The notes below the pieces were generated by a model that was given only the letters and a program-made list of their open reading frames with translations, had not been told where the DNA came from and ran no database searches. A stretch of 51,065 bases of DNA. Origin: Porogramme epimiltina. Its lineage: Eukaryota > Basidiomycota > Agaricomycetes > Polyporales > Polyporaceae. The position numbers were made by a program, and so were the translations under genes. Shown piece by piece: positions 48,647-51,065 of the stretch. Each line of letters starts with the position of its first letter. The stretch's first letter is position 1. The DNA lies in assembly GCA_900155495.1 (NCBI GenBank), contig FTLJ01000860.1:1-51065 (forward strand), written 5' to 3'.

Positions 48647-48653
48647 ATTTATA
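48647..48653 (-). promoter_or_regulatory. TATA box of the EthD gene
   Basis: The minus strand reads TATAAAT about 65 bp before the ATG at 48581, an ideal spacing for a short 5' UTR. Confidence 0.6.
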
Positions 48654-49409
48654 CCTCTGCACACAGCTGTATCTGCCGCTGTCGGACTGAAGCGCTCCCG
48701 AGTGTACACTCAGCAACAGTCCTCGAAAAGCAGCCGTCCGGAACCGCTCCCGACGGCGGGGCATCCGGTTTGGGGAGCGCAGTGTTTTCCGGATTGAATC
48801 GGGATTTGATTATAAATTGGATGTTGTTGACGATGTATTTCATGTCCTGTCCAGTTTTGGTAAAAGCTTCATCGCTAGATCGAGGGTCTGGACAGAGCGA
48901 AATCAGCTACCTTCTCCTTGTACCAGAAATGAGACTCACAGGGACGAGAACACTGGACAGCAGGTCATAGAGTACCCAAGACCTTGCCGATATTTCCGAG
49001 GGGGCTTTGGACCAGGGTCAAGGGCTTGATAAGCAGCCCCTGTGTACACTACCCGATGGGAGAAAAAAGAGAGAAAAGGTTAACAAGACGGCCTTGCTTG
49101 ATCGCGGCAGTGTATCGAGTGCCGTGCAACATTATTCATGCGTGAAGAGTACGCCCAAGACAGTATATCAGAGACATGGGCTCGAAGAGTCCGCTAAGAC
49201 AATGTATGCTACAAAAAGTCTATGATCAGAGAACAGAAAAAATGTCCGTCGTTATCATACAAGCTAATGACTACTCCACGATGTCGTCGATGTTCTCGCC
49301 AACAGTTAATCGACTAATGAGGTGATCAATCTTAACCTTGTGTATTCGATGGTGCTCTTGCCATCCTTTCCAAGGATGGTGGGGGTGCTAAAGAATGAAA
49401 ATAAGCGCT
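48654..49409. other. intergenic, no gene recognised
   Basis: This lies between two minus-strand genes. It contains only short frames and an A-rich run at 49062-49078. Confidence 0.45.
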
Positions 49410-51065
49410 CTAGTAGATCTCCGGGTTCACGAAATCGCTTGCCTGACGACCAAACGCCTGGAAGATCTTATCTGACGTCCCCTCTGGCTTGTTGACAAAA
49501 AACTTCGCCAGAAGGACGTCATCTTGTTTGCTGTAACGCATCTTCTTCTCTGGTGGTGCGGGCAGAGGTTCGTCTCCGGGCTCACGGTGGAGCTCGTGCT
49601 TGTGCCTCCTATAGAATTTCATCCACGATGCTCGGGAGTGGTGGGGAGCCTTTGAAACCAAACTTCAATCAGCATACGCTCCCAATGTGCTCGCGAAAGG
49701 GCGTGCTTACCTTCGCAGCAACCTCCTTCCAAAACGTAACCATATCCAGCTTGCCTGACTGGACACGGTTGCGGTACTCGTAGAAGCGCACAAGGAATAT
49801 GACGTCTTCATCGGTGAACGCAACGCCCTTTCCGGTCGTGCTTCTGAATAGCGCTCTTGGAGGGGACGGTGAGCGTGTACGGTGAATGTCCGCGGCGGCG
49901 GCACGATGTGCAGCAGCAATGGCAGCAGGTCCAGCTCCTGTAGGCGGTGCTGGAGGATCCTGTTCCATGGGTTGTTCGCTAGGGCCTGGCTCGCTCTCCG
50001 GCATGGGACCACCTTGATCGTCATCCTCGTCAGCGAGGGCCATAGTGTAACCGCCAAGTCTGATCTTGTGCTTGTTGCAATATCGACGCCACGAGTAGAA
50101 CCTGTAAAGTATCTAAGTCGCCGCAGGCTGATAAAGTAGTGTCTCCCTCACGTGTGATGAGGAGCCTGCAACAACAATCAGCTCGGAGCACATTTTACGA
50201 GCGGCGGAAATAAACAGACCTTGATAGCTATTCTCTCACAAATCTCCCTCAAGCTACACACCGGGAGTGAGGAACGGGTCAATAACGCGGAGAAGCAATA
50301 CGGCCCCTACCTCAACACAAGACCCTGCTCCTGACAGTAATCGATATACCGTTTGAGGTACTCAATGTCATCAGAAGTGAACAGGTTCCCGCCGTACGTG
50401 CTCTTAATAACACGCGTCGGAGGAGTCGGCGATCGAGCAGGAGCATTCCTGCCCTTCGCGACGAGCTCAGATGCATGCGGAGCGGGCTGAGGCTGCAGAC
50501 ATCACAGCGTCAGTAACGCCGTGGCACTCGGCCTATCCAGCCTCACCTGGGTCTTGTTCCGCTTCCGACCCCGCTGCGTCCTATCCGCAGCCTCAGGCAG
50601 GGGCTGCTCAGGACTGGGCTCGGCGTTGGACGGACCCGCCTCCTCCATGTACTGGTCCGGAGGTTGCGGCGGAGGTTCGACATACGGCTGGTCATACTGT
50701 ACGAGTACATGATTAGCCCACGATCAACCGAGCGACCACGGCGACCGAGGCACCATACCTGCTGCCCGTAGTATCCCGGCGGGGGCGGCGCCCACGGCGG
50801 CGCCGCGCCCCGGTCCTCCTGGTACCGATACTCGTACTCGGGGGGCGGAGGCGGAGGCACCATCCCCGGCGGCGGGGGCTGCTGCATCGGGTGGTACGCG
50901 CCGTTCCACGCCGCCTGCTGCTCGTCCGCGTACCCCGGATGGCGCTCCATCATGTGGTGCGGATGCGGATGCTGGTGCGGGTGCGGGTGCTGGGGCTCCG
51001 GCTGGGGCGGCGGAGGCGGGGGCGGGGGCGGTGGGACCTGCTGCGCCTGCGGCGGGGGGGGGGGG
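49410..51065 (-). CDS. Myb-repeat (Rap1-Myb-like) DNA-binding protein, 5' end beyond the window
   Basis: The visible exons, read downward, are >51065-50759, 50547-50696, 50311-50492, 50220-50253, 50152-50165, 49711-50101 and 49410-49649. The visible N-terminal part is Pro-, His- and Gln-rich (PHPHQHPHPHH; PPPPPPEYEYRYQ). Three Myb-like helical repeats follow: LFTSDDIEYLKRYIDYCQ to APHHTFYSWRRYCNKHK; AFTDEDVIFLVRFYEYRNR to APHHSRASWMKFYRRHK; and RYSKQDDVLLAKFF to IFQAFGRQ, the last shortened. The x-W-x-x-Y/F-x-x-H-K ends resemble Rap1-type Myb domains, suggesting a telomere-associated or transcriptional role (inference). An acidic Pro-rich linker separates repeats 1 and 2. The start codon is outside the window, so length and any BRCT domain are unknown. 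Confidence 0.8.

Overview
The window is nuclear DNA from a filamentous basidiomycete, most likely an agaricomycete wood-decay fungus of polypore type. The evidence is gene structure and content. Nearly every gene is cut by many introns of about 45-70 nt with GT..AG ends; I count roughly 100 introns in about 20 genes. Genes lie on both strands with short spacers. The gene set combines eukaryotic housekeeping genes (SMC3 cohesin, Kar2/BiP, bifunctional THI6, mitochondrial mtTFB, TAPT1/Emp65) with secreted saprotroph genes (an AA9 lytic polysaccharide monooxygenase and small double-psi beta-barrel proteins). Placement below agaricomycete level is inference. I see no rRNA or tRNA genes, CRISPR array or intact transposon.

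Layout. 0.5-1.8 kb: a membrane-anchored BAG-domain Hsp70 co-chaperone. 1.8-10.3 kb: a gene-poor accessory stretch with three tandem RlpA-like (DPBB) secreted proteins and an AA9 LPMO. 11-14.1 kb: a TatD metallohydrolase and a small multi-TM protein. 14.1-16.1 kb: nearly empty. 16.2-18.7 kb: a Ser/Thr kinase with an unusual activation segment. 19.5-25.7 kb: mtTFB and SMC3, head to head over a 291-bp promoter carrying two MluI cell-cycle boxes. 25.9-30.1 kb: an F-box-like protein and TAPT1. 30.6-32.5 kb: a disordered protein. 34.4-37.6 kb: a SUR7/PalI-type protein and another multispan membrane protein. 37.7-40.1 kb: Kar2/BiP with UPR-like elements upstream. 41.2-42.6 kb: a secreted Cys-rich protein. 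43.9-46.2 kb: THI6. 46.4-47.8 kb: a phytanoyl-CoA dioxygenase-like protein. 48.1-48.6 kb: an EthD-domain protein. 49.4 kb to the end: a Myb-repeat protein that runs off the window.

Gene models were built by hand, by joining frames at splice consensus sites and checking that phase and family motifs agree; lengths are sums of those exons. The most interesting results are splicing features. There are microexons of 10, 14, 19 and 24 nt. Three introns use GC donors. One gene appears to begin with a 4-nt coding exon. Several stopless introns have lengths divisible by three. In the dioxygenase gene two consecutive microexons carry the Fe(II) HxD motif, so naive translation makes an intact enzyme look broken.

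Functional links are modest. The AA9 enzyme and the DPBB proteins form a secreted wall/plant-polymer island. The BAG protein and Kar2 are both Hsp70-system genes but lie far apart. No operon-like pathway or defence cluster is evident.
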